Shown here: positions 51,681 to 60,324 of the stretch, one piece after another
How the letters are laid out: each line of letters begins with the position of its first letter
How positions within the stretch are numbered: position 1 is the stretch's first letter
Assembly: GCF_002907375.1 (NCBI RefSeq)
Contig: NZ_MIYK01000010.1
Span: forward strand, 62,001-126,000
Source: Fructilactobacillus lindneri DSM 20690 = JCM 11027
GTDB lineage: Bacteria; Bacillota; Bacilli; Lactobacillales; Lactobacillaceae
Direction: 5' to 3'
DNA length: 64,000 nt
The notes under the pieces: model-generated
Told to the model about the DNA's origin: nothing
Seen by the model: only the letters and a program-made list of their open reading frames with translations
Databases searched by the model: none
Made by a program: the position numbers and the translations under genes

Positions 51681-52520
51681 ATGAAAATTAAATCTTTTTT
51701 TTATAAAGCTATAAATGACATTGTATATATACCAATATATTATTTATTATATCGCAATGAATTTCAGTCAATTGACATTAAAACAATTGAGGAAACAATT
51801 GATAGTGTCACTGAAAAGGGCATTTCAATTAGTCGTTTTGGAGATGGTGAATTTAAATGGATAGATATGACTGGTCAAAAATCTTTTGAGAAAGACTCTA
51901 AAGAATTAAGCAGTAAACTTTTAGAAGTTCTTAATTCTGATGATAAGCAGGTAGCAATTGCTTTACCACAAGCATTTAAGGATCCGTCAATATTAACGGC
52001 TAATAAATATTGGGAAAGAGAAATGGGGAAATATGGTAAGCAATGGTTAAATGATATAAATTTGAATTCACATTATTATAACGTTAACATTACTAGACCA
52101 TATATGGACCTTAGAGATAAGAAAATAGCTAACTATGTTTTTGATAAATTTAAAGAATTTATGGAAAACAAAGATATTTTAATTATAGAAGGAACCGAAA
52201 CGCATTTTGGCGAGGGTAATGATTTATTAAAAAATGTTAATTCTATAAAAAGAGTTGAATGTCCAGCACATAATGCTTTTGAAAGTTATGATAATATCTA
52301 TAATCAATCAGTTGATGCTATTAATAAATGGAACCCAGATGTAGTATTAACTGCTTTGGGGCCAACTGCTACGGTTCTGACATTTGATTTAACCAAAAAA
52401 ACTAAAAAACAGGTTATTGATATTGGTCATTTTGATATTGAATATGAATGGTATCTAAAAAAGGATAACAAAAGAGAACCTATTTCTGGTAAAGCGGTTA
52501 ATGAAATAAAAGATAAATAA
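51681..52520 (+). CDS. GT-D-fold glycosyltransferase (DUF1792 type)
   Basis: 279 residues. ISISRFGDGEFKWIDMTGQKSFEKDSKELSSKLLEVLN carries the FGDGEF metal-binding motif of the GT-D fold (SP_1767-type proteins in pneumococcal SRR-glycan synthesis), followed by AIALPQAFKDP, EWLNDI-type helix and LIIEGTETHFGEGNDLLKNVNSIKRVECPAHNAF, then DVVLTALGPTATVLTFDL and QVIDIGHFDIEYEWYL. In capsule clusters these add glucose or galactose to the chain. The match in motif order is good; sugar unknown. GAAAGGAT precedes the ATG. Confidence 0.85.
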   Translation: MKIKSFFYKAINDIVYIPIYYLLYRNEFQSIDIKTIEETIDSVTEKGISISRFGDGEFKWIDMTGQKSFEKDSKELSSKLLEVLNSDDKQVAIALPQAFKDPSILTANKYWEREMGKYGKQWLNDINLNSHYYNVNITRPYMDLRDKKIANYVFDKFKEFMENKDILIIEGTETHFGEGNDLLKNVNSIKRVECPAHNAFESYDNIYNQSVDAINKWNPDVVLTALGPTATVLTFDLTKKTKKQVIDIGHFDIEYEWYLKKDNKREPISGKAVNEIKDK

Positions 52521-52552
52521 TATATTAAGTGTAAGTATTCGGAGAAATAAAA

Positions 52553-53632
52553 TTGAAGAAAAAAGTTACAGTTATTAGTAATGGTCTTAGTGGTAAGGGT
52601 GGGACTGAAACAGTACTTTCTCACCTTGGTAACAGTGAATCAATTAATGCTGTTTTTGAATTGGATCTTTTTATATTTAGTAAGGTTAGATATTCAAAAT
52701 GGTTAAAAAGTTGTGGATATAATCGTGTATATTCAACAAAAATGAATAGTAAAATTTTACGTTTAATTAAACTAATTTTATTTTTGATTAAATTTAATGG
52801 TGAAGCTCTGATAGTGACTGATCAAAAAATATTACCTGTTACTAGTATTATTAAGTCAGTATTTCATAAAAAATATGAAGTTATTTTTTGGAGTCATTAT
52901 GCTCTAGATAATGATACTCTTAAAGATAATGAAAATGGAGTATATATTGATTTTGGAAAAATAAAAAAAGCGGATTATTTTTTTGCCATTTCAACTGGGA
53001 TAAAAAGAGAGTTGATTGCTGCCGGTGTATCTCCAAATAAAATAAAAGTCATATATAATCCAATTAGTAAGAAACAAAAAACTATATTTCCTGATAAAAA
53101 TGAATGTAAATTTATATATATAGCAAGGATACAATTAAAAGGACAAAAAAATTTTGGTGGTCTACTAGATTGCTTAAAAAAATTACCTGGAAATTGGAGT
53201 TTAGATGTTTATGGTGCAGGTGATGATTTGTTTAAAGCTGAAAAATTTGTTGAAAGTAACGATAATCTAAGAAATAAAGTTAATTTCAAAGGATGGATTG
53301 ACAATCCTTGGCCAAAAATCAAAGAAGCTAACGCACTTTTACTTAATTCAGAATTTGAAGGATTACCAATGGTTTTAGCCGAAGCACTTAGTTATGGTAT
53401 TCCCGTAGTGTCAAGTGATTGTCCTACAGGTCCAGAAGATTTAGTTAAATCTGGGGAAAATGGATATCTATATAAGGTACGAGATTATCAAGAACTATTA
53501 GTAATTCTTGAAAAATTTGTCGATAAAAATATTTCTTTTAATATTGATACTATTAAAAACTCGGTTAGTTTTATGTATAATTCAAATTATGATAAAAGAT
53601 TTATTGAAAATATAAATGATATAATTAAATAA
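52553..53632 (+). CDS. Glycosyltransferase family 4
   Basis: 359 residues. N-terminal VISNGLSGKGGTETVLSHLGNSE (acceptor-side loop), C-terminal KADYFFAISTGIKRELIAAGVSPNKIKVIYNPI, then FIYIARIQLKGQKNFGGLLDCLKKL, WSLDVYGAGDD, VNFKGWIDNPWPKIKEANALLLNSEFEGLPMVLAEALSYGIPVVSSDCPTGPEDLV with the E-x7-E motif. A GT-B retaining transferase. The start is a TTG with CGGAGAA upstream. Its nearest relative in the window is the gene at 54593, which shares the same blocks; the two flank a GT2 gene and look like an old duplication with diverged specificity. Confidence 0.88.
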   Translation: MKKKVTVISNGLSGKGGTETVLSHLGNSESINAVFELDLFIFSKVRYSKWLKSCGYNRVYSTKMNSKILRLIKLILFLIKFNGEALIVTDQKILPVTSIIKSVFHKKYEVIFWSHYALDNDTLKDNENGVYIDFGKIKKADYFFAISTGIKRELIAAGVSPNKIKVIYNPISKKQKTIFPDKNECKFIYIARIQLKGQKNFGGLLDCLKKLPGNWSLDVYGAGDDLFKAEKFVESNDNLRNKVNFKGWIDNPWPKIKEANALLLNSEFEGLPMVLAEALSYGIPVVSSDCPTGPEDLVKSGENGYLYKVRDYQELLVILEKFVDKNISFNIDTIKNSVSFMYNSNYDKRFIENINDIIK

Positions 53633-53662
53633 TTTATAAACTTATTTGAAAGGTGACTATTT

Positions 53663-54571
53663 ATGACCGACAAAACAGTAGCGTTGATTATGGTTACATA
53701 TAATCGATTAGAGTTGCTCAAAGGAGCAATGGATACTATTTTTAATCAAACAAATAAATTAGATGGAATATTTATCATCAACAATAATAGCACCGATGAA
53801 ACTGAAAAATATTTGGATACTATAACTAAGTCGCATTCTAATGTTCATGTTAAAAATCTCAAGAAAAATATTGGTGGTGCTGGAGGATTTAATGAGGGCA
53901 TCAAATTTGCCTATCAATTTAACGACTATGATTTTTATTGGTTAATGGATGATGATACTTATCCTAAGGAAGATGCTTTAAACAATTTGTTGAAAGCTGA
54001 TTTAAATATAGATAATTTAGGATTTCTTTCAAGTAATGTTTTGTGGACGGATGGGAATCCTGTGGTTATGAATGTTCCAACTGTTAGTGCAGTTTGGAAT
54101 TCTAAAGTTAAAGATGGACTAGTTGGGTTAAGTTCAGCGTCATTTGTCTCAATGTTAATCAGTAAAGAAGCAATACATAAGTGTGGTCTTCCAATCAAAG
54201 AATTTTTCATTTGGGGCGATGATGTAGAGTATTCTAATAGAATTTCAAAGATATTTTCTTGTTATTTTGTTTCTGAAAGTACAGTTATTCATCATATGAA
54301 AGCTAATAGTGGTGTTGATATTTTAACTGAAAATGGAGACAGAGTTAGTCGTCATTATTATGACACTAGAAATAGATTTTATATGGCAAAGCAAGAAGGA
54401 ACTAAGGCGTCACTTAAATATGTCTTGAATAGAATATCTATGATGTTTAAGATATTATTCTCTGACAGTCAGAATAAATTTAAAAAGATTAAGGTTATGA
54501 TTCATGGATTATGGTCAGGAATGTTTTTTAATCCAAATGTTGAATATTTGAAAAATACAGACCAAAATTAA
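53663..54571 (+). CDS. Glycosyltransferase family 2, GlfT2-like
   Basis: 302 residues. VALIMVTYNRLELLKGAMDTIFNQTNKLDGIFIINNNSTDETEKYL then NIGGAGGFNEGIKFA and YWLMDDDTYPKEDALN (DDD metal site) form the GT-A core of the GlfT2-like branch, which often transfers galactofuranose. Later FFIWGDDVEYSNRI and HHMKANSGVD are acceptor-side motifs with the catalytic Asp-Asp and a His. Together with the UDP-galactopyranose mutase gene nearby, use of UDP-galactofuranose as donor is a sound inference. AAAGGTG precedes the ATG. Confidence 0.88.
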   Translation: MTDKTVALIMVTYNRLELLKGAMDTIFNQTNKLDGIFIINNNSTDETEKYLDTITKSHSNVHVKNLKKNIGGAGGFNEGIKFAYQFNDYDFYWLMDDDTYPKEDALNNLLKADLNIDNLGFLSSNVLWTDGNPVVMNVPTVSAVWNSKVKDGLVGLSSASFVSMLISKEAIHKCGLPIKEFFIWGDDVEYSNRISKIFSCYFVSESTVIHHMKANSGVDILTENGDRVSRHYYDTRNRFYMAKQEGTKASLKYVLNRISMMFKILFSDSQNKFKKIKVMIHGLWSGMFFNPNVEYLKNTDQN

Positions 54572-54592
54572 TTTAATTAGGAAATAATATTT

Positions 54593-55648
54593 ATGAAACC
54601 AAAAGTCGAATTTGTTGGATCAGTTGCTGGACGTGGTGGAATAGAAACTGTTTTAACGCACGTTCTTAATAGTAAGATTATTAATGATAATTTAGATGTT
54701 TCTCTTTTTTTAGTAAGGAAACCTAAATATAATGACTTTTATAAAAGTCTTAATGATAATGTTATTGTTAGTAAAACAAATTATTTAAATAATTTTAAAT
54801 GTTTAATTAGATTTGTTAATTTTTTAGTTAGTTATGATGGTGATGCATTAATCATAATGGGATCTAAAGAAGTGTTAATTGCTCATTTTATAAAAAGAAT
54901 GTTTTTTAAAAAGTATAAAGTGATTTCTTGGATGCATAACTCTAAAGAAGATAGGACTCTTAATTTTTCCTTATTAAGGTATGCAGATGCTAATTTAGCA
55001 ATTTCAAACGAAATCAAAGATGATATTGTTGAAGAAGGAGTTAATCCAGAAAAAATAAAAGTTGTTTATAATCCAATTAAGAAAAAAAGTAAGGTTATAT
55101 CTCCAAACAAGGAAAAATGTACTTTTATTTATGTTAGTAGAATTATTCTTGATGGACAAAAGAATTTTAGAGGACTTTTGAAAAGTTTGAAAGATCTTAG
55201 TGGAAATTGGGAATTAAATGTTTATGGTGCTGGGCAAGATTTTGAGAAAGCAAAAAAGATTGCTTCTGAAAATGAAAATCTAAGAAAAAAAATTAATTTT
55301 AAAGGCTGGGTAAATAATCCTTGGGATGAAATGAAAAAAGCTAATGCTCTAATTTTGAATTCTAACTACGAGGGATTTGGAATGGTTATTGCAGAGGCAA
55401 TGAGTTATGGAATCCCTGGAATTTCTTCAAATTGTAAGGCTGGTCCAAGTGATATAATTAAACAAGGTGAAAACGGATATCTCTATCCAGTAGGAGATTA
55501 TCATTTATTAAATGAGTATTTGCAAAATTTTATTGAAAATAAAAATGTATTTAATCCAAATTTAATAAAAGAATCTATAAACTTTTTGTATGATGATGAA
55601 TATGATAAAAGGCTAGTAAATGACATTAAGTATTTTATTGAAAAATAA
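54593..55648 (+). CDS. Glycosyltransferase family 4, paralogue of the gene at 52553
   Basis: 351 residues. VEFVGSVAGRGGIETVLTHVLNSK, LAISNEIKDDIVEEGVNPEKIKVVYNPI, FIYVSRIILDGQKNFRGLLKSLKDL, WELNVYGAGQD, INFKGWVNNPWDEMKKANALILNSNYEGFGMVIAEAMSYGIPGISSNCKAGPSDII parallel the other GT4 protein almost block by block, including identical KIKV-YNPI and FKGW-NPW. The substitution LPMVLAEAL to FGMVIAEAM and SSDCPTG to SSNCKAG lies in the donor-contact area, so the sugar may differ. AGGAAAT precedes the ATG. Confidence 0.88.
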   Translation: MKPKVEFVGSVAGRGGIETVLTHVLNSKIINDNLDVSLFLVRKPKYNDFYKSLNDNVIVSKTNYLNNFKCLIRFVNFLVSYDGDALIIMGSKEVLIAHFIKRMFFKKYKVISWMHNSKEDRTLNFSLLRYADANLAISNEIKDDIVEEGVNPEKIKVVYNPIKKKSKVISPNKEKCTFIYVSRIILDGQKNFRGLLKSLKDLSGNWELNVYGAGQDFEKAKKIASENENLRKKINFKGWVNNPWDEMKKANALILNSNYEGFGMVIAEAMSYGIPGISSNCKAGPSDIIKQGENGYLYPVGDYHLLNEYLQNFIENKNVFNPNLIKESINFLYDDEYDKRLVNDIKYFIEK

Positions 55649-55684
55649 ATTATTAAATATTTAAAATATAGGGAGATTATATTA

Positions 55685-56803
55685 ATGACTGATTATTTAG
55701 TAGTTGGTTCAGGTTTATTTGGATCAACATTTGCACATGAAGCAGCCAAACGTGGTCATCACGTAGAAGTTATTGAAAAACGTGATCATGTTGCTGGTAA
55801 TATTTACACCAAAGAAGTTGAAGGAATTCAAGTTCATGAGTTTGGTGCTCACATTTTTCATACAAAAATGAAAAATATTTGGGACTATGTTCAACAATTT
55901 GCTAAATTTAATAACTACATAAATAGCCCAATTGCTAATTACAATGGTGAGATTTATAATTTACCATTTAATATGAACACATTTAACAAACTTTGGGGCG
56001 TTGTAACTCCTGAAGAAGCCAAAACAAAAATTGAGGAACAAAAAGAAACTGCAGATGTTCCTGAAAAACCAACTAACTTGGAAGAACAAGCTATTTCGTT
56101 AGTTGGACCTGACATTTATCAAAAATTAATTAAAGGTTATACAGAAAAACAATGGGGAAGAAAAGCAACTGACCTTCCTGCCTTTATTATTAGAAGAATC
56201 CCAGTTCGTTTTATTTACGATAATAACTACTTCAGTGATCCATACCAAGGTATTCCAATTGGTGGATACACACAAATCATTGAGAAAATGTTAGATAATG
56301 ATTTGATTGATGTAAAACTTAATACTGATTTCTTTGATCACAAGGATGAATATTTGAATTCTGGGAAACGTATTATATTTACTGGGATGATTGACCAATT
56401 CTTTGATTACAAACTAGGTGAATTAGAATATCGTAGTCTTCGATTTGAAAGTGAAATTAAAGATGTTGATAACTACCAAGGTAATGCTGTTGTTAACTAC
56501 ACAGATGATAAAACACCATATACTCGGGTAATTGAGCATAAACATTTTGAATTTGGTAAAGGTAATAAAAACAAAACTGTTATTACACATGAATATCCTA
56601 AAAATTGGAGTCGTGGTGATGAACCCTACTATCCAATTGAGGATAAGAAAAACCGTTCATTATACAAAGAATATACAGAACTAGCCGATAAGGATGCTAA
56701 AAATGTTGTATTTGGTGGACGTTTAGGACAGTATCGTTATTACAATATGGATCAAACAATTATGTCAGCATTACGTTTGGTTAAAAGCGAATTCGGTGAA
56801 TAA
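55685..56803 (+). CDS. glf: UDP-galactopyranose mutase
   Basis: 372 residues. FAD-binding start DYLVVGSGLFGSTFAHEAAKRGHHVEVIEKRDHVAGNIYT, then HEFGAHIFHTKMKNIWDYV, FNNYINSPIANYNGEIYNLPFNMNTFNKLW, YTEKQWGRKATDLPAFIIRRIPVRF, and the end FGGRLGQYRYYNMDQTIMSAL. These are the canonical motifs of Glf, including the arginines that hold the pyrophosphate. It converts UDP-galactopyranose to UDP-galactofuranose in the cytosol. GC and codon use are closer to housekeeping genes than those of its neighbours. The flippase starts 3 bases later. Confidence 0.95.
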   Translation: MTDYLVVGSGLFGSTFAHEAAKRGHHVEVIEKRDHVAGNIYTKEVEGIQVHEFGAHIFHTKMKNIWDYVQQFAKFNNYINSPIANYNGEIYNLPFNMNTFNKLWGVVTPEEAKTKIEEQKETADVPEKPTNLEEQAISLVGPDIYQKLIKGYTEKQWGRKATDLPAFIIRRIPVRFIYDNNYFSDPYQGIPIGGYTQIIEKMLDNDLIDVKLNTDFFDHKDEYLNSGKRIIFTGMIDQFFDYKLGELEYRSLRFESEIKDVDNYQGNAVVNYTDDKTPYTRVIEHKHFEFGKGNKNKTVITHEYPKNWSRGDEPYYPIEDKKNRSLYKEYTELADKDAKNVVFGGRLGQYRYYNMDQTIMSALRLVKSEFGE

Positions 56804-56806
56804 TAA

Positions 56807-58240
56807 ATGAAAGTTGTTAAAAACTATTTATATAATGCATCTTATCAAATTTTCATTTTATTAGTTCCACTGATTACTACTCCTTATTTGTCAAGAGTGC
56901 TTGGACCAAAAGGAATAGGAATTAATGGTTTTACTAATGCCAATATGCAGTATTTTATTATTTTTGGAAGTATTGGTGTAGCATTATATGGTAATAGGCA
57001 AATTGCTTATGTAAGAAATAATAAAGAAAAATTAACTGATACTTTTTATGAGATTTTTTTCATGCGTATTATAACGATTGGTATAGCATATATAGCATTT
57101 TTTATTTTTTTGGCTGTAATACATCGTTATCAGACATATTATCTTGCACAATCATTTTCTTTATTAGCTGCTGCTTTTGATATTTCTTGGTTTTTTCAAG
57201 GTGTTGAGAATTTTGGAGTAACAGTTCTTAGAAACTTTGTTGTTAAAATCATTACTTTAATTAGTATTTTTGCTTTCGTTAAATCTTATGATGATTTAGG
57301 TCTTTATATTTTGATTCTTTCCTTATCACTCCTGTTTGGTAATTTAACTCTTTTTCCTAGTCTACGAAGATATATAGGCAAACCAAATTGGAAAGATTTC
57401 CATTTATTTCAACATTTTTTGCCGTCCATGGTACTATTTATTCCTGAAATAGCAACTCAAATTTATTTATATGTAAATAAAACAATGTTAGGTCTAATGA
57501 CAAATATGAATCAATCAGGTTATTTTGATCAATCTGATAAAATAATTAAAATGTCATTAGCTGTAGTAACAGCTACAGGAATGGTAATGTTACCCCACGT
57601 TGCTAATGCTTTTAAAAATGGTGAAAATGAAAAAGTTAGAAAGTATTTATATACTACCTTTGAATTTGTTACTGCAATTTCAATACCACTAATGTTTGGG
57701 ATTGCTGCTGTAGCTCATACGTTTGTACCATTATTTTTCTCTCCAAAATTTACTCCAGTAATTCCCTTGATGATGCTTGAATCAGTTGTAGTTCTTTTAA
57801 TTGCTTGGAGTAATGCAATTGGAGTGCAATATTTAGTCCCAACTGGACAAAATAAATCTTATAATTATTCGGTAATTATTGGAGCGGTAGTTAATATTTT
57901 TGCAAATATTCCTTTAATCCTGCTGTGGGGTGCAGTTGGTACTGCACTTGCAACAGTTTTATCTGAAGCATTTGTAACAATATATCAAATTTATTCGATT
58001 AGAAAACAAATTAGTTTAAAACAAATGTTTGCTGGGTACTATAAATATTTGTTTGCAGGAATAGTAATGTTTTTTGTAGTGTTTGGATTAAACCTATATC
58101 TTCGTATTTCATGGTCAATGTTAATTATTGAAGTTTTTGCTGGAATGATTTCTTATGCATTTATGTTATTAATTTTGCGTCCAAATTTAATTAAAGATTC
58201 ATTAAAAAAATTGAAAATAAAATTTTCTAAGCAAAATTAA
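56807..58240 (+). CDS. wzx: Polysaccharide repeat-unit flippase, Wzx type
   Basis: 477 residues with 12-14 membrane segments. The N-terminus KNYLYNASYQIFILLVPLITTPYLSRVLGPKGIGINGFTNANMQYF is the classical start of the polysaccharide-transport (PST) family; LLAAAFDISWFFQGVENFGVTVLRN and YVNKTMLGLMTNMNQSGYFDQSDKIIKM are also conserved. It flips lipid-linked repeat units to the outside, where the polymerase acts. The ribosome binding site lies over the glf stop, so translation is coupled. A terminator follows directly; the cluster's main transcript ends here. Confidence 0.93.
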   Translation: MKVVKNYLYNASYQIFILLVPLITTPYLSRVLGPKGIGINGFTNANMQYFIIFGSIGVALYGNRQIAYVRNNKEKLTDTFYEIFFMRIITIGIAYIAFFIFLAVIHRYQTYYLAQSFSLLAAAFDISWFFQGVENFGVTVLRNFVVKIITLISIFAFVKSYDDLGLYILILSLSLLFGNLTLFPSLRRYIGKPNWKDFHLFQHFLPSMVLFIPEIATQIYLYVNKTMLGLMTNMNQSGYFDQSDKIIKMSLAVVTATGMVMLPHVANAFKNGENEKVRKYLYTTFEFVTAISIPLMFGIAAVAHTFVPLFFSPKFTPVIPLMMLESVVVLLIAWSNAIGVQYLVPTGQNKSYNYSVIIGAVVNIFANIPLILLWGAVGTALATVLSEAFVTIYQIYSIRKQISLKQMFAGYYKYLFAGIVMFFVVFGLNLYLRISWSMLIIEVFAGMISYAFMLLILRPNLIKDSLKKLKIKFSKQN

Positions 58241-58272
58241 AAAAGAATCATAATTAATATGATTCTTTTTTA
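58239..58272 (+). terminator. Terminator after the flippase gene
   Basis: AAAGAATCATA / TATGATTCTTT (11 bp, loop ATTAA) with T-run TTTTTT. A- and T-runs at both ends. Confidence 0.8.
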
Positions 58273-58305
58273 ATTTAAATTATGAATAATATAATTAACC
58301 AATTT

Positions 58306-58333
58306 TTGAAATTGCTGATTTCTTTGGTATAAT
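58306..58333 (+). promoter_or_regulatory. Promoter of the priming transferase gene
   Basis: TTGAAA (58306-58311), 16-base spacer and an extended -10, TGGTATAAT (58325-58333). It lies 65 bases before the start codon and after the terminator of the main cluster, so the priming transferase has its own transcription. Confidence 0.65.
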
Positions 58334-58397
58334 ACTCTTAGTTTGCATTTTAAGTTTTATAAAAAATGATTATTTAATAAAGAGTAGGTGATTGAAA

Positions 58398-59063
58398 TTG
58401 ACAAGTACTACTTCCGGAAAAGAGGTATGGCTTAATCCCAAAAGTGTTCAAAATAGACCCGTTTATTTTGCAATAAAAAGAATTACAGATGTTCTTTTTA
58501 GTTCATTGGGTTTAATTGTTCTTAGTCCTCTCTTTTTAACATTGAGTTTATTAGTAAAATTTGATGGCTCTCGTGGTAACGTGTTTTATGTACAGGAACG
58601 TGTTGGTAAAAATGGAAAGCACTTCAATATGTATAAATTTAGATCAATGATTCCTAACGCTGATGCAGAACTTGATAAATTAAAAAGTTATAATGAAGTT
58701 GATGGTGCCATGTTTAAAATGAAAGATGACCCTCGTATTACTAAAATAGGTAAATTCATTAGAAAATACAGTCTTGATGAACTGCCGCAATTAATTAATG
58801 TGATTGCTGGTCAAATGTCTTTAGTTGGTCCCCGCCCTCCAATCCCAAGTGAAGTTGCTGAATATACTAAATATGATATGCAAAGATTATTAGTAGTTCC
58901 TGGGTGTACGGGATTATGGCAAGTTACAGATCGTAACAATACTGATTTTAATGGCGCAGTTAAGTTGGATATTAAATATATTCAAAAAAGCTGTTTTACT
59001 TATGATATGAAGATAATGTTTGAAACTGTGTTAGTTATGATAAAGCCTAATGCTGCCTATTAA
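58398..59063 (+). CDS. Priming undecaprenyl-phosphate sugar transferase
   Basis: 221 residues. After a short soluble lead comes KRITDVLFSSLGLIVLSPLFLTLSLLVK (membrane re-entrant hairpin), FYVQERVGKNGKHFNMYKFRSMIPNAD (the DxE-type and KFRSM blocks), MKDDPRITKIGKFIRKYSLDELPQLINVIAGQMSLVGPRPPIPSE, and GCTGLWQVTDRN. This is the monotopic phosphoglycosyl transferase (WcaJ/CpsE/EpsE) that loads the first sugar phosphate on undecaprenyl phosphate. TTG at 58398 is chosen because AGTAGGTG is seven bases off; the TTG at 58392 is too close. Unusually, it stands last and apart from the other polysaccharide genes. Confidence 0.92.
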   Translation: MTSTTSGKEVWLNPKSVQNRPVYFAIKRITDVLFSSLGLIVLSPLFLTLSLLVKFDGSRGNVFYVQERVGKNGKHFNMYKFRSMIPNADAELDKLKSYNEVDGAMFKMKDDPRITKIGKFIRKYSLDELPQLINVIAGQMSLVGPRPPIPSEVAEYTKYDMQRLLVVPGCTGLWQVTDRNNTDFNGAVKLDIKYIQKSCFTYDMKIMFETVLVMIKPNAAY

Positions 59064-59074
59064 TAATTTGCTGG

Positions 59075-59137
59075 AAGTGAATTAAATCTCAATTGCATAT
59101 TTTTATGTATGCTTATGAGTTAGTTCGCTTTTTTATT
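59075..59137 (+). terminator. Terminator of the priming transferase gene
   Basis: AGTGAATTAA, two-base bulge, CTCA / TGAG, TTAGTTCGCT with G-U pairs, a 25-base AT-rich interior, then TTTTTTATTTTT. Confidence 0.6.
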
Positions 59138-59166
59138 TTTAAAAGAAAACGGAAGGTCGTTGTTTA

Positions 59167-60213
59167 ATGAAAAAAAGATTAACTTATGTTGATTTAATTA
59201 ATGTTCTAGCGATAATTTTTGTTTTAATTATTCATTCATCGTGGGATGAGTCTAGCACGGCATTAGGAATTTATGATTCAATTATTAGAGCGATTTGTGC
59301 TCCAGCTGTATTTTTATTTTTAATGAATTCGGGCGCTACTTTAATTGGCTATCGACGAAAATACACTACTAAGACGTTTTTGAATAAACGTATAAATCGA
59401 GTAGTATTTCCACTTATATTATGGAGCATTATTTATTATATTGTAGATTCTTTTGTAAAGAAACCATTACCAGATGTAACATTCAAAATAGATAATCCAA
59501 GTATTGGTAATTTTTTTGTTTCTTTTTTATCAGGTAATATTAATGGTGCTTTTTGGTTTTTCTATTGTGTGATTGCACTTTATCTTATTACGCCAATTAT
59601 TTCTGTTTTAGTTAAAAATCATAAAAACATATTATTTTACATAGTGATTTTAGATTTCTTTTTTAGTTTTATAGTTATATATTTTAATAATAATTTGTTT
59701 CATTTAGAGTTGAGTCCATATTTAATTCCAATGTCCGGAACATGTTATATTGGTTTTTTTGTGATGGGATATTTAATTAAAGTTGGATATTTTACCAAAA
59801 AAGGTCTTAACGTAATTAAAATATTGGGAATTATTTCATTTATAGCTGCCATTTTAATTCCAGCCTTTAAATTTAAAATTTCTCTTCCTGTTATTCAAAA
59901 TTTAATTGAATATGGCGGGCCACTTAACTTTTTATATACGATTGGTCTATATGTATTTATTAAGCAACTGGTTGAAGATGACACATTATTTCAAAATGTT
60001 AAAATGCAAAAATGCTTGGCTGTTTTAGCTTCTCTTAGTTTAGGAATTTATATTCTTCATCCATTTTTCTTGAAAATATTTATGAAGATGACTGGAACTG
60101 AATTTTCAAGTTGGCTTGATATTTTAGTAATGCCAATTTTTGTTTATATTACTTGTGGATTAACTGTTTATATTCTGAAAAGAATTCCATTTGTAAATAA
60201 GATATTGCCATAA
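59167..60213 (+). CDS. Acyltransferase family 3 membrane protein
   Basis: 348 residues with about 10 membrane segments. RLTYVDLINVLAIIFVLIIHSSWDE gives the AT3 start with the conserved His; RINRVVFPLILWSIIYYI, NINGAFWFFYCVIALYLITPIIS and LASLSLGIYILHPFFLKIF (final His-Pro) follow the family order. It is the WecH/YiaH-like type that O-acetylates surface polysaccharide without an SGNH domain. It follows the polysaccharide cluster and may acetylate that polymer. CGGAAGG lies before the ATG. Terminators bound it on both sides. Confidence 0.83.
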   Translation: MKKRLTYVDLINVLAIIFVLIIHSSWDESSTALGIYDSIIRAICAPAVFLFLMNSGATLIGYRRKYTTKTFLNKRINRVVFPLILWSIIYYIVDSFVKKPLPDVTFKIDNPSIGNFFVSFLSGNINGAFWFFYCVIALYLITPIISVLVKNHKNILFYIVILDFFFSFIVIYFNNNLFHLELSPYLIPMSGTCYIGFFVMGYLIKVGYFTKKGLNVIKILGIISFIAAILIPAFKFKISLPVIQNLIEYGGPLNFLYTIGLYVFIKQLVEDDTLFQNVKMQKCLAVLASLSLGIYILHPFFLKIFMKMTGTEFSSWLDILVMPIFVYITCGLTVYILKRIPFVNKILP

Positions 60214-60220
60214 ATTTTCC

Positions 60221-60257
60221 AAAGACTACGCAGCCTACAAACTGTGTAGTCTTTTTC
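60221..60257 (+). terminator. Terminator of the acyltransferase gene
   Basis: AAAGACTACGCAG / CTGTGTAGTCTTT (13 bp with one G-U), loop CCTACAAA, then TTTTTC. Confidence 0.85.
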
Positions 60258-60324
60258 TAATTTCTTGCCAATTTCTCTGAAAATCCTTTATAATTAAAAT
60301 ATCGAGCTAAATAGGAGAATGAAT

